From Pelagicoccus sp. SDUM812005 (GTDB lineage: Bacteria > Verrucomicrobiota > Verrucomicrobiia > Opitutales > Opitutaceae), in the NCBI RefSeq assembly GCF_031127875.1, contig NZ_JARXIA010000034.1, forward strand, positions 1-34,609: DNA of 34,609 nucleotides. The letters are read 5' to 3'. Position numbers and translations under genes: made by a program. Below are positions 14,774-22,780 of this stretch, one piece after another. The stretch's first letter is position 1. Each line of letters begins with the position of its first letter. Below the pieces are notes generated by a model that made no database searches, was not told the DNA's origin, and saw nothing but the letters and a program-made list of their open reading frames with translations.

Positions 14774-16108
14774 CTATGTTGTCAGTGGTGCCGCTTTTGA
14801 GTTCGCGCTCGGCTCCCGGTTTCGGTGAGTTACGTCTAGCAGCACGCTCGCAAGTTTTTCTGTCAGGTGCTGCCGTTCGAATTGCGCGATGAACTTGTGG
14901 TCAGGCTCGGGGCGAGGTTCTGCTCGCTCCCACGAGAGGTAGCTGGCCCTCAGGTGTTGCTGGATGGCTTTTGCGTCATTGGGTTCGCAGATCCTAGCGA
15001 GGCCTGAAGCGGCGAGGAAATCTCTCGCGTCCCCTTCCGGGACGGCGGCAAGGATCGGGTTTCCGGTTGCCATGTATTCGTAGGTTTTGCCGGGTACGAA
15101 GGTGGCCCGGTCGCCCCGCGCGAGAGTGTGCATGGGAAGGAAGAGCAGGTCTGCGTGGGCAATGCAAGATACGCTTTCCTGATGGTTGAGGTAGCCGGGG
15201 CATCGTACGAGCTCCTTGACTCTGGAGTCTTCGACGGTCCGCGTGTCTGTCTCGTTTAACGATCCCGCCAGGACCAATTCCACTCTGTTCGCTTCTGCGG
15301 GATGCTCTTGGGCCCAGTTTGCTAGGGCTTGCAGCAGGTAGTAATGGGAGCGGGACAGGGCTTGCATGCCTGGGTGGGTGCTGCGGAGGAGTTGGTAGCG
15401 GAGGGACTTGCGTCTTTGGTCGAAGCCGAACCGTGTGTGCAGGAAGCCGGCGTGTACGATGGTGAATTTATCGCGGCTGGCTTCAGACGCCTGGGGGAGA
15501 AAGTCCTCTTGGTCGTAACCGTTGGTGATACTGTGGATTTGCGTTTGTCTGAGCAGAGGGAAGGCGGCACGGAGGCGTTTGGCGGCCTCTGGAGTGTTCA
15601 TTATGATGGAGGCTGCTCCTTCGAGGCTCCGTCCCATGCGCTTGCGGGCGAGAGCTCGATGCAGGCCGGTGCGGTGCACTTGAAACTCGTCAAGAGCCCA
15701 GGGGTCCCGGAGGTCGGCGATCCAAGGTAGTCCGGTTCTGGTAGCGATTTCTCGGGCCAAGTGGGCGTCCTCGAAAGGGGACATCGAGACGAGGATCGCT
15801 TTGACCCGCTTTTCTTGGGCGATCCGTACTCCGGTTTCGATAAGCTTCTCCTGTGCTTGTGCGAGGTCTGTACCGGCGGCGTTTCGATAGTCGGGCCAGT
15901 CGACCCGATGCACGGAGGCCGAGTCGGGTATCTCCTTTTCCATAGTGTCGTCCTTGGGGGTCCAGCGGTCCTGCTTGAGATGGGAAGCGGTGAGGACGGC
16001 AGGCGAGACCCCGAAAGCGGGAAGGTACTTTACGAACTTGAGGGCGCGTTGGACGCCGGCTCCGCCTTGTGGCGGAAAATGGTGGGCGAGGAACAGGATG
16101 TTAGTCAT
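14774..16108 (-). CDS. GT4 family glycosyltransferase
   Basis: A 444-residue GT-B-fold glycosyltransferase. The N-terminal acceptor domain opens with ILFLAHHFPPQGGAGVQRAL, the glycine-rich loop typical of GT4 enzymes. The C-terminal donor domain has ELVLAGSLNETD, then VSCIAHADLLFLPM and GKTYEYMATGNPILA. The last is the usual EX-type donor-binding stretch, with Glu in YEYMATG. It begins at the base following the upstream acetyltransferase stop, so the two are probably translated together. This gene is more GC-rich than its immediate neighbours, which suggests a mosaic origin. It probably extends the repeat unit with a nucleotide-sugar donor not identifiable by eye. Confidence 0.88.
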   Translation of the reverse strand: MTNILFLAHHFPPQGGAGVQRALKFVKYLPAFGVSPAVLTASHLKQDRWTPKDDTMEKEIPDSASVHRVDWPDYRNAAGTDLAQAQEKLIETGVRIAQEKRVKAILVSMSPFEDAHLAREIATRTGLPWIADLRDPWALDEFQVHRTGLHRALARKRMGRSLEGAASIIMNTPEAAKRLRAAFPLLRQTQIHSITNGYDQEDFLPQASEASRDKFTIVHAGFLHTRFGFDQRRKSLRYQLLRSTHPGMQALSRSHYYLLQALANWAQEHPAEANRVELVLAGSLNETDTRTVEDSRVKELVRCPGYLNHQESVSCIAHADLLFLPMHTLARGDRATFVPGKTYEYMATGNPILAAVPEGDARDFLAASGLARICEPNDAKAIQQHLRASYLSWERAEPRPEPDHKFIAQFERQHLTEKLASVLLDVTHRNREPSANSKAAPLTT

Positions 16109-16711
16109 CTAAGGTGTAGTATCGGGGGTTGGGGCTATCCTTTTTATCAACTTTGCGGGGCTGCCTGCTACTACAGTGTAGTCCTCGACATTTTCACGAA
16201 CGACGGAATTTGCACCTACTACGCTATTTTTTCCAACAGTTACACCCGGACAAATAACGACGTTTTGACCTAGCCAAGCGCCCTTCTTGATCACCACCGG
16301 CTTCGCTGGAGTCGTCCCTTGGTCTTTTATAGGCCTAGTTTTGTCTTGGTACGCGTGCGAGTGGTCCGCGATATAGGCATAGCGAGCGATTAGGACGCTG
16401 TCCTCTATCGTTACTTGTTCGGTTGCAGAGATCGTGCAATGTCCAGATATACTGACATTGTCTCCAATATTGATAGTTTTCTTCGCTGATTGTAGCAAGG
16501 GGCTTCTCGGGTTTGCACACAGCCATGAGTCACTTCCTATGAAAGTGGAACACCCGATCTCTATATGCTCGCCGCCGATAAGCCTAAGTGGAGCCTCTAT
16601 GGTTGTTCTTTTCCCGATTGAACTGAATCTAGCAGATAGAGCAATGTTTCGCATGCGCTGCTTTATTCGCTTCATGAGATCACATACTTTATTCGCTCGC
16701 GTCGCTAGCAT
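16109..16711 (-). CDS. Hexapeptide-repeat O-acetyltransferase (WcaF/LbH type)
   Basis: A 200-residue left-handed beta-helix acyltransferase. Imperfect hexapeptide repeats run through about 55-190 (IGDNVSISGHCTISATEQV, IGVxx-type turns such as VVICPGVTVGKNSVVGANS). The catalytic His region is YIADHSHAYQDKTRPI. The C-terminal VVAGSPAKLIKRI is the standard end of sugar O-acetyltransferases. It probably acetylates a hydroxyl of an EPS sugar from acetyl-CoA. A shorter start at Met13 (16675) is possible. It abuts the GT4 gene downstream and follows the secreted protein of unknown function by about 40 bases. Confidence 0.88.
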   Translation of the reverse strand: MLATRANKVCDLMKRIKQRMRNIALSARFSSIGKRTTIEAPLRLIGGEHIEIGCSTFIGSDSWLCANPRSPLLQSAKKTINIGDNVSISGHCTISATEQVTIEDSVLIARYAYIADHSHAYQDKTRPIKDQGTTPAKPVVIKKGAWLGQNVVICPGVTVGKNSVVGANSVVRENVEDYTVVAGSPAKLIKRIAPTPDTTP

Positions 16712-16752
16712 GTTGAAAGTTCTGTTTGTTTAGTGCTGGTAGGTGACAGTAG

Positions 16753-18144
16753 TCATTTAGTGACTGTGTTAGTGCCTAATGAGGAGGGTGAGTGGGGTAC
16801 GTCAGCCCTGAGGAGACCCAAGTACGCGTCTTTATGAAGGTTTGGAATGTCGTTGTAGCTGAAAGGAGATGAGCTCTCTGAGTCGCCGTCACCATATTTA
16901 TGCCCGTCGTCGTAGCCGTTGAAGTATAATTCAATACTGAACATGCTTTCTCTGTAGAATAGGTGTCTTTCCGCGTATGCGATTAGGGGTGGGTGATTTA
17001 CGTCTTCCGTCGCCCTCATCGCTTGGATTACGAATGCTGGTGCGATCAATACGCCTCCAGCAATGTCTCGGTAGGCAGCTGTCCAGTACCTGTTGTCTGT
17101 CTTTGGGTTTTTGTGGTGGCGTATTCCCCATTCCGGCATTCCTAAGTCGGCTATGGTGTAATCTTTGTAGGGTGGTTTTGATCCATCGTGAACTAGCTTT
17201 ATATCTGATAATGAAACAAAGAAGGTCTGTTGGAATTCTTGAAAATTCATGTTAGGGCCGTGCACGGCTTCTAGCATCTTGGGGTCATTTAAGGTCTTCG
17301 CTGCTATCAGCAGAGGCAGCAGGCGCCCAGGGTTGTGTCCTCCATCCGCAGACCATTGTTGCCCCACGGATATGAGTCCAAAAATATCAATTCCGTATTG
17401 AATGTAGTTAACAAGCAGGGGGTGCTTCTCTTGCTCGGAAAAATTAAGGTTGAGCAGGATTGCTGCAGATCCTGTCATTAATGCCATGTTTCTCCCGTAG
17501 CCAGTTCCGTCTCCCATATATTGGGTGTGCATGTATCTCCCTGTCCAGGTAAGATCCTGTTCATACCAAGTTCGTGAAAATATTTCAGTGTAATTCTTTA
17601 CTGATGAAAGCTGAGCGTTGGTGAGTTTTAGGCTTGCGAGTGCTCCATGGTTTATCTCAGAGACATTCCATAGGTTGCTGTAATCTCCCCCTATCGGTGC
17701 GGGTCTGAAGCTTCCTGTAGGGGGTGGGGCGTCTAGTACAGTTAACACATTATACTCTTCTATCTGTTCAAATGTGCTCTTTTCTGTTCTTGATACTGCA
17801 CTGACTATGGAGGAACCTGGGCTTATTTGGAGTGGTAGCTGTTTTGATATGTCTAAGGATTCTGTGTATTTGTTGTATGGAGATATTCTGCTGTCGAATC
17901 CTTGGTCCCTGCCGGGGGGTGGGTTCAGCATGGATCCGTGGATGTCTTCTGTGGAATTTGGGGAGATATTCGTAATTGTTACGGGGCCAACCACCCAAGG
18001 GTCGCCATTTGCAAATGTGCCTGTGAGATGTTTCTCTAGGAATGTCCATGTGGTTTGGTTTCGGTTGCATTGGTTGTTTAGCTCCGCGTGAACCGAATAT
18101 GTTGTTAGTGATGCTAATGCTATCAGGGAAATGATGCTTTTCAT
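16753..18144 (-). CDS. Secreted protein of unknown function, possible glycan-processing enzyme
   Basis: I do not recognise this 463-residue protein with confidence. It has a signal peptide (about 1-20, ending SVHA) and no membrane anchor. Residues about 40-180 look beta-rich (GDPWVVGPVTITNISP, HGSMLNPPPGRDQGFDSR). The C-terminal half looks helical and is full of Trp, Tyr, His and Asp (WSADGGHNPGRLLPLLIAAKTL, PEWGIRHHKNPKTDNRYWTAAYRD, NGYDDGHKYGDGDSESSS). That resembles the helical toroid of polysaccharide lyases and unsaturated glycosidases. It sits between the Wzy-like polymerase and the acetyltransferase, so a periplasmic role in cutting, modifying or controlling the length of the EPS is plausible. 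This is inference. Codon use is AT-rich like its neighbours. Confidence 0.75.
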   Translation of the reverse strand: MKSIISLIALASLTTYSVHAELNNQCNRNQTTWTFLEKHLTGTFANGDPWVVGPVTITNISPNSTEDIHGSMLNPPPGRDQGFDSRISPYNKYTESLDISKQLPLQISPGSSIVSAVSRTEKSTFEQIEEYNVLTVLDAPPPTGSFRPAPIGGDYSNLWNVSEINHGALASLKLTNAQLSSVKNYTEIFSRTWYEQDLTWTGRYMHTQYMGDGTGYGRNMALMTGSAAILLNLNFSEQEKHPLLVNYIQYGIDIFGLISVGQQWSADGGHNPGRLLPLLIAAKTLNDPKMLEAVHGPNMNFQEFQQTFFVSLSDIKLVHDGSKPPYKDYTIADLGMPEWGIRHHKNPKTDNRYWTAAYRDIAGGVLIAPAFVIQAMRATEDVNHPPLIAYAERHLFYRESMFSIELYFNGYDDGHKYGDGDSESSSPFSYNDIPNLHKDAYLGLLRADVPHSPSSLGTNTVTK

Positions 18145-18182
18145 AGTTTTCGTTCCTAGTTATTATATGCTTTTAGCTTCTC

Positions 18183-19433
18183 TCAGGGTGTTTGTGTGCT
18201 TTTTCCTAGGTTGGAGATCAGTGCTATGAGGAAGTAGAATAATACGTATGTTTGGTCAAAGTAGGAGATTGTTAAGCAGGTCAATGCGTGGGTGAAAAGT
18301 AGGGCTCCGATACACCAGATCGTAAACTCTTCATCTTTGTTTAATTCTCTGAACAAATGTAGCGTTGTTTTTACTGACTTAAATGAAGATCGAAATATCA
18401 AAATAAGAATGATCATTGCGGGCATTCCGCCAATAACTCCCATGTGGATGAAGTAATTGGTAAGGTCACAGTGTTCCGGTATCGCCGCGAGACCGTAGGG
18501 CATCCAGTGGCGGGTGTATTCTGTGCCGTAAAGCCACCACTCGTCGAAGTGCTTGATTGCCATATCAATCAGGTACGCGCGATGCCAACCTGTACTGCCT
18601 CCCACAAAGTCAGTGATCGCTATCAGGTACCATATTGGTCTGGTTTTTACGATGGCCATTCCGATGAGTAATGCTGTAGATATTATCATTATGGATTTCA
18701 TGTGTAGTCTCAGTTTCCATAACGAAAGAGCGCAGATGCCAATGATGAGGGCTCCAATTGGAGTGGACGACCCGCTCGCATAGATGATGGCGAGGCTGGA
18801 TGCTAGACCTGACCTCGCTGCAAGTTTATAGTCGTTCCATATAACGATGAAGAACGGGAATATTAGAGCACCGACTGTTCCTGCGAGAATTGGGGTTCCA
18901 AATGGGCCGACGGCTCTTATTGTACCGTTTCTTACGAGAGTGTTAGGATCAGCTCCTATGATTGAATATATATTGTAGAAAGATAATTGAGTGATTAGTA
19001 GTCCTATCGCTAATGGAATGCTGACGTAGGCAGCTGATTTGCACAGATGTCTGAAATCCTCTAGGTTTTTGATATAAGATTTAGCGTAGAGAAAGGTTCC
19101 GAACACGTCAATTACGAGTCTGATCCTTGAAATTGTTGGATTGTTGAGTGATACTGTAGGCTCGTGGAAGAGCGAGGTGAAGAAAGCCGCAGAAGACCAA
19201 AGGAGTATTAGTAGGTCAATCGGGTTCTGTGCGCTCCATTTTAGGTCTCCTTTGGCCATTGCTCTAACAAGGCCTGCGATTATGACTACTCGGGCGGTAG
19301 AGAAGCTTGGGAAAACCGGGGCTTGTGTTGTGTGCAGTGCCGCGATAAGTAAAGGGAGGAAAGCCCATTTCTTTGGTACGGAGAATTGGGCGATAATCAG
19401 TATTATCGTTATTACTATCTGTGTCTCTTTCAC
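18183..19433 (-). CDS. O-antigen ligase/Wzy-like polymerase
   Basis: A 416-residue membrane protein with about 10-12 hydrophobic helices. The large loop characteristic of the O-antigen ligase/Wzy_C family is seen in the second half (GGSTGWHRAYLIDMAIKHF, then LYGTEYTRHWMPYG and PEHCDLTNYFIHMGVIGG). In those proteins the loop residues, including Arg and His, bind the lipid-linked glycan. In this cluster it is the best candidate for the polymerase joining repeat units in the periplasm. It could instead ligate glycan to an acceptor. It uses a GTG start and lies in the most AT-rich part of the window. Confidence 0.85.
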   Translation of the reverse strand: MKETQIVITIILIIAQFSVPKKWAFLPLLIAALHTTQAPVFPSFSTARVVIIAGLVRAMAKGDLKWSAQNPIDLLILLWSSAAFFTSLFHEPTVSLNNPTISRIRLVIDVFGTFLYAKSYIKNLEDFRHLCKSAAYVSIPLAIGLLITQLSFYNIYSIIGADPNTLVRNGTIRAVGPFGTPILAGTVGALIFPFFIVIWNDYKLAARSGLASSLAIIYASGSSTPIGALIIGICALSLWKLRLHMKSIMIISTALLIGMAIVKTRPIWYLIAITDFVGGSTGWHRAYLIDMAIKHFDEWWLYGTEYTRHWMPYGLAAIPEHCDLTNYFIHMGVIGGMPAMIILILIFRSSFKSVKTTLHLFRELNKDEEFTIWCIGALLFTHALTCLTISYFDQTYVLFYFLIALISNLGKSTQTP

Positions 19434-19463
19434 TCGTTAGTTGAGATTTTTCGTTCCTGTAAT

Positions 19464-20414
19464 CTATGTGATGATTCTTCGGAGGTATGTTTTGGATAGT
19501 AGGTAAGCAGTGATGAACGACATGGAGGTGGCTGCTAGGAAGATAGTTAGGGTGCTGTTAAATTCTTGGGGGATGAGTTTGTTTGAGATGCGGATGAATA
19601 TTGAATGAGTTACGTATACTCCTAGGCACAATATGCTAGTTTTGTTGATGGCTTTTGATGATAGATTGTTTGCTGAGAATGCTATGGCTACAGCGAATGT
19701 TGCTAAGGTGTAGGTTGTTGTCAGCTCGGGAGCGATTGTTGCGCAGGAAATGAATGTGAATAGTGTTACCAGTAAGGGTAACACGATTTTTTTTGTAGGT
19801 TCAATTGATTCACGAATCAAAAATGAAAGTGGAATGCTGGGGAGGGCGTGGAGCCATTGCGACCAAGGTGGTTCGGTTGGGTTGCTCGCTTTGAATGCAT
19901 ATAGTGCGATGCAAGTCAGGATTGCGTATGTGGTGATCTTGGTGTATTTATGTTTTTCTCTAAAAGTTGTTGTTGTTAGGTGTGTTGCGAGTGATGTTGC
20001 TAATATGAAAGGGAAGAACCATAGCCCTATCCACGGTCCTGTTAGAATATCGTTTATCACTCCGTTGGAGTATGGAAACGCTTTCTTGTTTGTCGCTAGG
20101 TTTAGAGTGAAGTAGATGCACCCCCAGAAACCCCATGGCGTGAGTATTCGTATCGTTCTTTTTTTGAAAAAAACGAGAGGGCGTTGTGTTTTTGCATCTA
20201 TTTGAAATATTGTAGCAATTATTATGAAACAGATTAGTCCGGAGTGTGTCGCCTTTTTGAATGGGCTGCCTTCGATGTGATATAGTACTATTGCTGTCGC
20301 TGAAATGATTCTCAGGAGCTCAATGGAGCTTTTTCGCTGCTGGGTTTTTGTATGACTGCTTGAAGGAGAGTCTGTTTTACTCGAAGCGTCTATGTGTTGA
20401 TGATTGTTAGTCAT
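19464..20414 (-). CDS. Membrane acyltransferase (acyltransferase-3 family)
   Basis: A 316-residue multi-pass membrane protein of the acyltransferase-3 (OafA/WecH/YiaH) family, which transfers acetyl or succinyl groups to extracytoplasmic sugars. It has the family start (SSIELLRIISATAIVLYHIEGS), with the conserved Arg and His of the first helix, then FFKKRTIRILTPWGFW, where the RR-like basic motif follows helix 2. The ATG at 20414 overlaps the upstream GT2 stop (ATGA), which decides the start over an in-frame site at 20471. It gives a second acylation activity in the cluster beside the soluble acetyltransferase at 16109-16711. Confidence 0.85.
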   Translation of the reverse strand: MTNNHQHIDASSKTDSPSSSHTKTQQRKSSIELLRIISATAIVLYHIEGSPFKKATHSGLICFIIIATIFQIDAKTQRPLVFFKKRTIRILTPWGFWGCIYFTLNLATNKKAFPYSNGVINDILTGPWIGLWFFPFILATSLATHLTTTTFREKHKYTKITTYAILTCIALYAFKASNPTEPPWSQWLHALPSIPLSFLIRESIEPTKKIVLPLLVTLFTFISCATIAPELTTTYTLATFAVAIAFSANNLSSKAINKTSILCLGVYVTHSIFIRISNKLIPQEFNSTLTIFLAATSMSFITAYLLSKTYLRRIIT

Positions 20415-21472
20415 CGTTTGTCCTCGTCGTAGTGCTTTTCGCTGATTGTCCACTTTAGGGTGCAAATCCATTTAGAATAAGTAGGGTTCCTTCTTGGGGA
20501 ACTACCTGTTACGATGCTTTTGATTGAGCACGAAATGCATCTTACGATAGCGCTAGCGGATTGACCTATTACGTACGAAGCAGCTGCGAGTTTTCCGTGG
20601 TTTATTAGGAAGTACAGGCGATTGGCTTCCTTCATTTTTAGGGTGGCAAATGTGCTCACTTGCTTGCTGGAGCTGCCGCCGCCGTGGTGGGTGACTTCGG
20701 TATCTGGGATGTGGTAGTTGAGCAGGCCGGCCCGGCGGACCTGCAGGCAGAGGTCCATGTCTTCGGCGTACATGAAGTAGGCGGGGTTGAAGCCTCCGAC
20801 GGATCTGAATGTCTCGGTTTTCAGGAACATGAAGGCGCCGCTTACGGCTTCGACAGAGGTGGGCGCGTTGCGGTAGTAGGCGGGGTAGGTGCCCCAGAGC
20901 TTGGACTTGGGGAAACGTTTTTGCAGGAATTCGCTGCCGAGGGCCTGGTTGAGCGGTGTGGGCGCTGCTTGCACGCTGCTGTACTGGAGGCTTCCGTCGG
21001 TGAGGAGCAGTCGAGGGCAGAGAATGCCAGCTTGGGGGAGCTTTTGGTGCCAGGCGACCATCTTGTCGATGGTGGGGGCCCGGAATTCGGTATCGGGGTT
21101 TAGGAGAAGAAGGTAGCGGCTGGTGGCCTGCTCCACGCCGAGGTTGTTGCAGCGGCCGAAGCCCACGTTTTCGGGGGACTGGATGAAGCGCACGTAAGGG
21201 AATTGCGCGGCGAGCATGGCATCGCAGCCGTCGTAGGAGGCGCCGTCGACGACAATGATTTGCAGCTGATTGATGTTTTCATACTTCTCTAACGAACGCA
21301 GGCAGGCGGCTACGTAATCCTTGGAGTTCCAGTTTACGATGACGATGGAGACGGAGCAGTGCTCCGATTGCTGATTGCTGATTGCTGATTGCTGATCGCT
21401 GGCTTCGCCAGATCGCGGATCGGTAATCGGTGATCTGTTATCGAGAGTTGGACTGTTGCTTGGGTTCTGCAC
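20411..21472 (-). CDS. GT2 glycosyltransferase (WbbL-like) with repeat-coded N-terminus
   Basis: A 353-residue GT2 enzyme. The catalytic domain starts near residue 40 (CSVSIVIVNWNSKDY) and has VVDGASYDGC, NVGFGRCNNLG, LLLLNPDTEF (DxD-like) and FMYAEDMDLCLQVRRAG. These are typical of rhamnosyltransferase WbbL-type proteins. About 38 residues before it (QNPSNSPTLDNRSPITDP..., SDQQSAISNQQS) are low-complexity and coded by tandem TGATTGC and GATCGGTAATC-type repeats. I chose GTG at 21472 because the neighbouring GT2 and Alg14 genes begin with a very similar TCCAGTGC or AAGTGC start and leader. A GTG at 21517 would add 15 residues. Base composition drops near 20640 inside the gene, so the last 75 residues look foreign to the rest. 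Confidence 0.87.
   Translation of the reverse strand: MQNPSNSPTLDNRSPITDPRSGEASDQQSAISNQQSEHCSVSIVIVNWNSKDYVAACLRSLEKYENINQLQIIVVDGASYDGCDAMLAAQFPYVRFIQSPENVGFGRCNNLGVEQATSRYLLLLNPDTEFRAPTIDKMVAWHQKLPQAGILCPRLLLTDGSLQYSSVQAAPTPLNQALGSEFLQKRFPKSKLWGTYPAYYRNAPTSVEAVSGAFMFLKTETFRSVGGFNPAYFMYAEDMDLCLQVRRAGLLNYHIPDTEVTHHGGGSSSKQVSTFATLKMKEANRLYFLINHGKLAAASYVIGQSASAIVRCISCSIKSIVTGSSPRRNPTYSKWICTLKWTISEKHYDEDKR
21366..21445. repeat. Heptamer and GATC-type short repeats inside a GT2 gene
   Basis: Four to five tandem copies of CTGATTG are followed by GATCGCGGATCGGTAATCGG and TGATC variants. The related words occur at 22459-22490, 22605-22665, 24615-24735, 25540-25560, 27958-27990, 28325-28356 and 29930-29975. 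Here they are translated as part of the GT2 N-terminus. Confidence 0.75.
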
Positions 21473-21490
21473 TTGAAGGGCCGAGATTTT

Positions 21491-21526
21491 CTTAACCGCT
21501 GAGAACGCGGAGATCACAGAGAGTTA
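21491..21526. repeat. AACCGC-type dispersed repeat
   Basis: The words CTTAACCGCTGAGAACGCGG and AGATCACAGAGA form a short-period degenerate repeat. Relatives lie at 25328-25360, 25388-25420, 25458-25490, 28031-28055 and 28120-28155. All are in spacers of the GC-rich right half of the cluster. Confidence 0.6.
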
Positions 21527-21561
21527 TCAATTGCTTTTGACGCTAGATTAATGGTTACCGA

Positions 21562-22587
21562 CTACTGTTCAGAGATGACGGATGCCTTTCCTCGAGAAAG
21601 CGGATTGATGCGTTTTAGTTGTTCTTGGCGGATGTAGTTTACTACTTCCGCCGGGACGATTCTCGAGTTTCGTCTGCAGGCAGCTACGGCGTAGCCCCAG
21701 AGCCAGGCGATGGAGGCTAGGAAGTAGGGGCGCTCGCGTAGGACGCGCGAGCAGCATTTGACGATCTCGAAGAGCGGGTGGTAGCCGGCGGCATAGTCGC
21801 GGGTGCCCATCTGGTATTTTCGTTTGAGCGAACCGCCTTGGGAGATGTTGCGCGGTTTGTGGTGGTCGACGATGAGGTCGGTACAAAGGCGCGTCTCGAA
21901 GCCGGCCATACGGGCCATGGCGGCCGTCATGCCGTCCCAACCGCCTTCCGGAATGGGAATGAGCCCGCCGATGGCCTCGAAGCAGCTACGGCGAAAGAAC
22001 TGTACGGCGCCGGGAACTTCCTGCTTGTTGCGGGGGAAGACGTCTCGGGGAGTTCCGATATCGATGACCACTCCCCCGGCGAGGCCGAGCTGCTTGTCTT
22101 TCTCGAATTTCGCTATCAGGAGCTCGAAGTAGTCGGGCTGGAAGGTTACGTCGGCATCGAGGAGGCCCAGGTAGGGGTGGTCCTGGCGCGAATGGCTGCG
22201 GATACCGGATTCGGTGTTTTTGACAACGCGGGCGAAGCCTTTCTCTGGGTTGTCTTCGATGCGCAGGAGCTTGATCCAGGGATGCTTCTGGGCGTAGCCT
22301 TTAACGATCTCGTCGGTGCGATCCGAAGAGCGGTCGCTGACGATGATCCACTCGGCTGGAAGCTTGCTTTGAGCGATGACGGACTCGATGGTTTTTCCGA
22401 TATGCGCCTCTTCGTTGTAGGCTGGAGTTACCAGCACATAGCTGTCGCTATGTACTGGATCAGTGATCGGTGACCTGGAATCAGTGATCGAAGTAGGCGA
22501 GTCGGATCGCTGTGAACTGTCGCCGCTCGACGAGCTATCCGGAACAGGTGGATGGTCTGGATTTGGACTGTTTGGTTGGTTCTGCAC
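21562..22587 (-). CDS. GT2 glycosyltransferase with low-complexity N-terminal leader
   Basis: A 341-residue GT2 protein. The catalytic domain starts near residue 49 (SYVLVTPAYNEEAHIGKTIE), with WIIVSDRSSDRTDEIV, LGLLDADVTFQPDYFE (DxD) and GGWDGMTAAMARMAGF. A C-terminal hydrophobic stretch (PYFLASIAWLWGYAVAA) probably associates with the membrane. Residues 1-48 are low-complexity (PNSPNPDHPPVPDSSSSGDS, ITDSRSPITDP), coded partly by the GATCGGT-type repeat, and resemble the leader of the next GT2 gene. The GTG start at 22587 follows TCCA, as in the Alg14-like gene. It probably transfers one sugar of the repeat unit. Confidence 0.87.
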   Translation of the reverse strand: MQNQPNSPNPDHPPVPDSSSSGDSSQRSDSPTSITDSRSPITDPVHSDSYVLVTPAYNEEAHIGKTIESVIAQSKLPAEWIIVSDRSSDRTDEIVKGYAQKHPWIKLLRIEDNPEKGFARVVKNTESGIRSHSRQDHPYLGLLDADVTFQPDYFELLIAKFEKDKQLGLAGGVVIDIGTPRDVFPRNKQEVPGAVQFFRRSCFEAIGGLIPIPEGGWDGMTAAMARMAGFETRLCTDLIVDHHKPRNISQGGSLKRKYQMGTRDYAAGYHPLFEIVKCCSRVLRERPYFLASIAWLWGYAVAACRRNSRIVPAEVVNYIRQEQLKRINPLSRGKASVISEQ

Positions 22588-22711
22588 TGGAGGTGGAGAG
22601 TGGAATGGCTGATCGCTTTTGTCTTATGGCTGATTGAATTAGCGATGAGGGATTAGCGATGTGAACGAAGCGATTTGATTTTTGATCCGAGTGAAACGAG
22701 GCCGTCAGGCG

Positions 22712-22743
22712 GAAAGCCTTCGTAGGTATTTACGAAGGCTTTC
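22712..22743. terminator. Perfect 13-bp hairpin behind the dehydrogenase gene
   Basis: GAAAGCCTTCGTA (22712-22724) pairs perfectly with TACGAAGGCTTTC (22731-22743) around a 6-base loop, 37 bases past the stop of the dehydrogenase gene. T-runs are short in both directions, so it may be a weak terminator or an mRNA-end stabiliser within the operon. Confidence 0.6.
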
Positions 22744-22780
22744 TTGTGTTCATCGACCGTAGGGCCCTGGAGTTGAGCGG

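Noticed and set aside
21366-21396. Possible CRISPR-like array
   Set aside because: Units are 7 bases with no spacers, so it is a short tandem repeat and not CRISPR.
21778-22473. 231-residue plus-strand open frame
   Set aside because: It lies opposite the GT2 gene at 21562-22587 and shows no family features.
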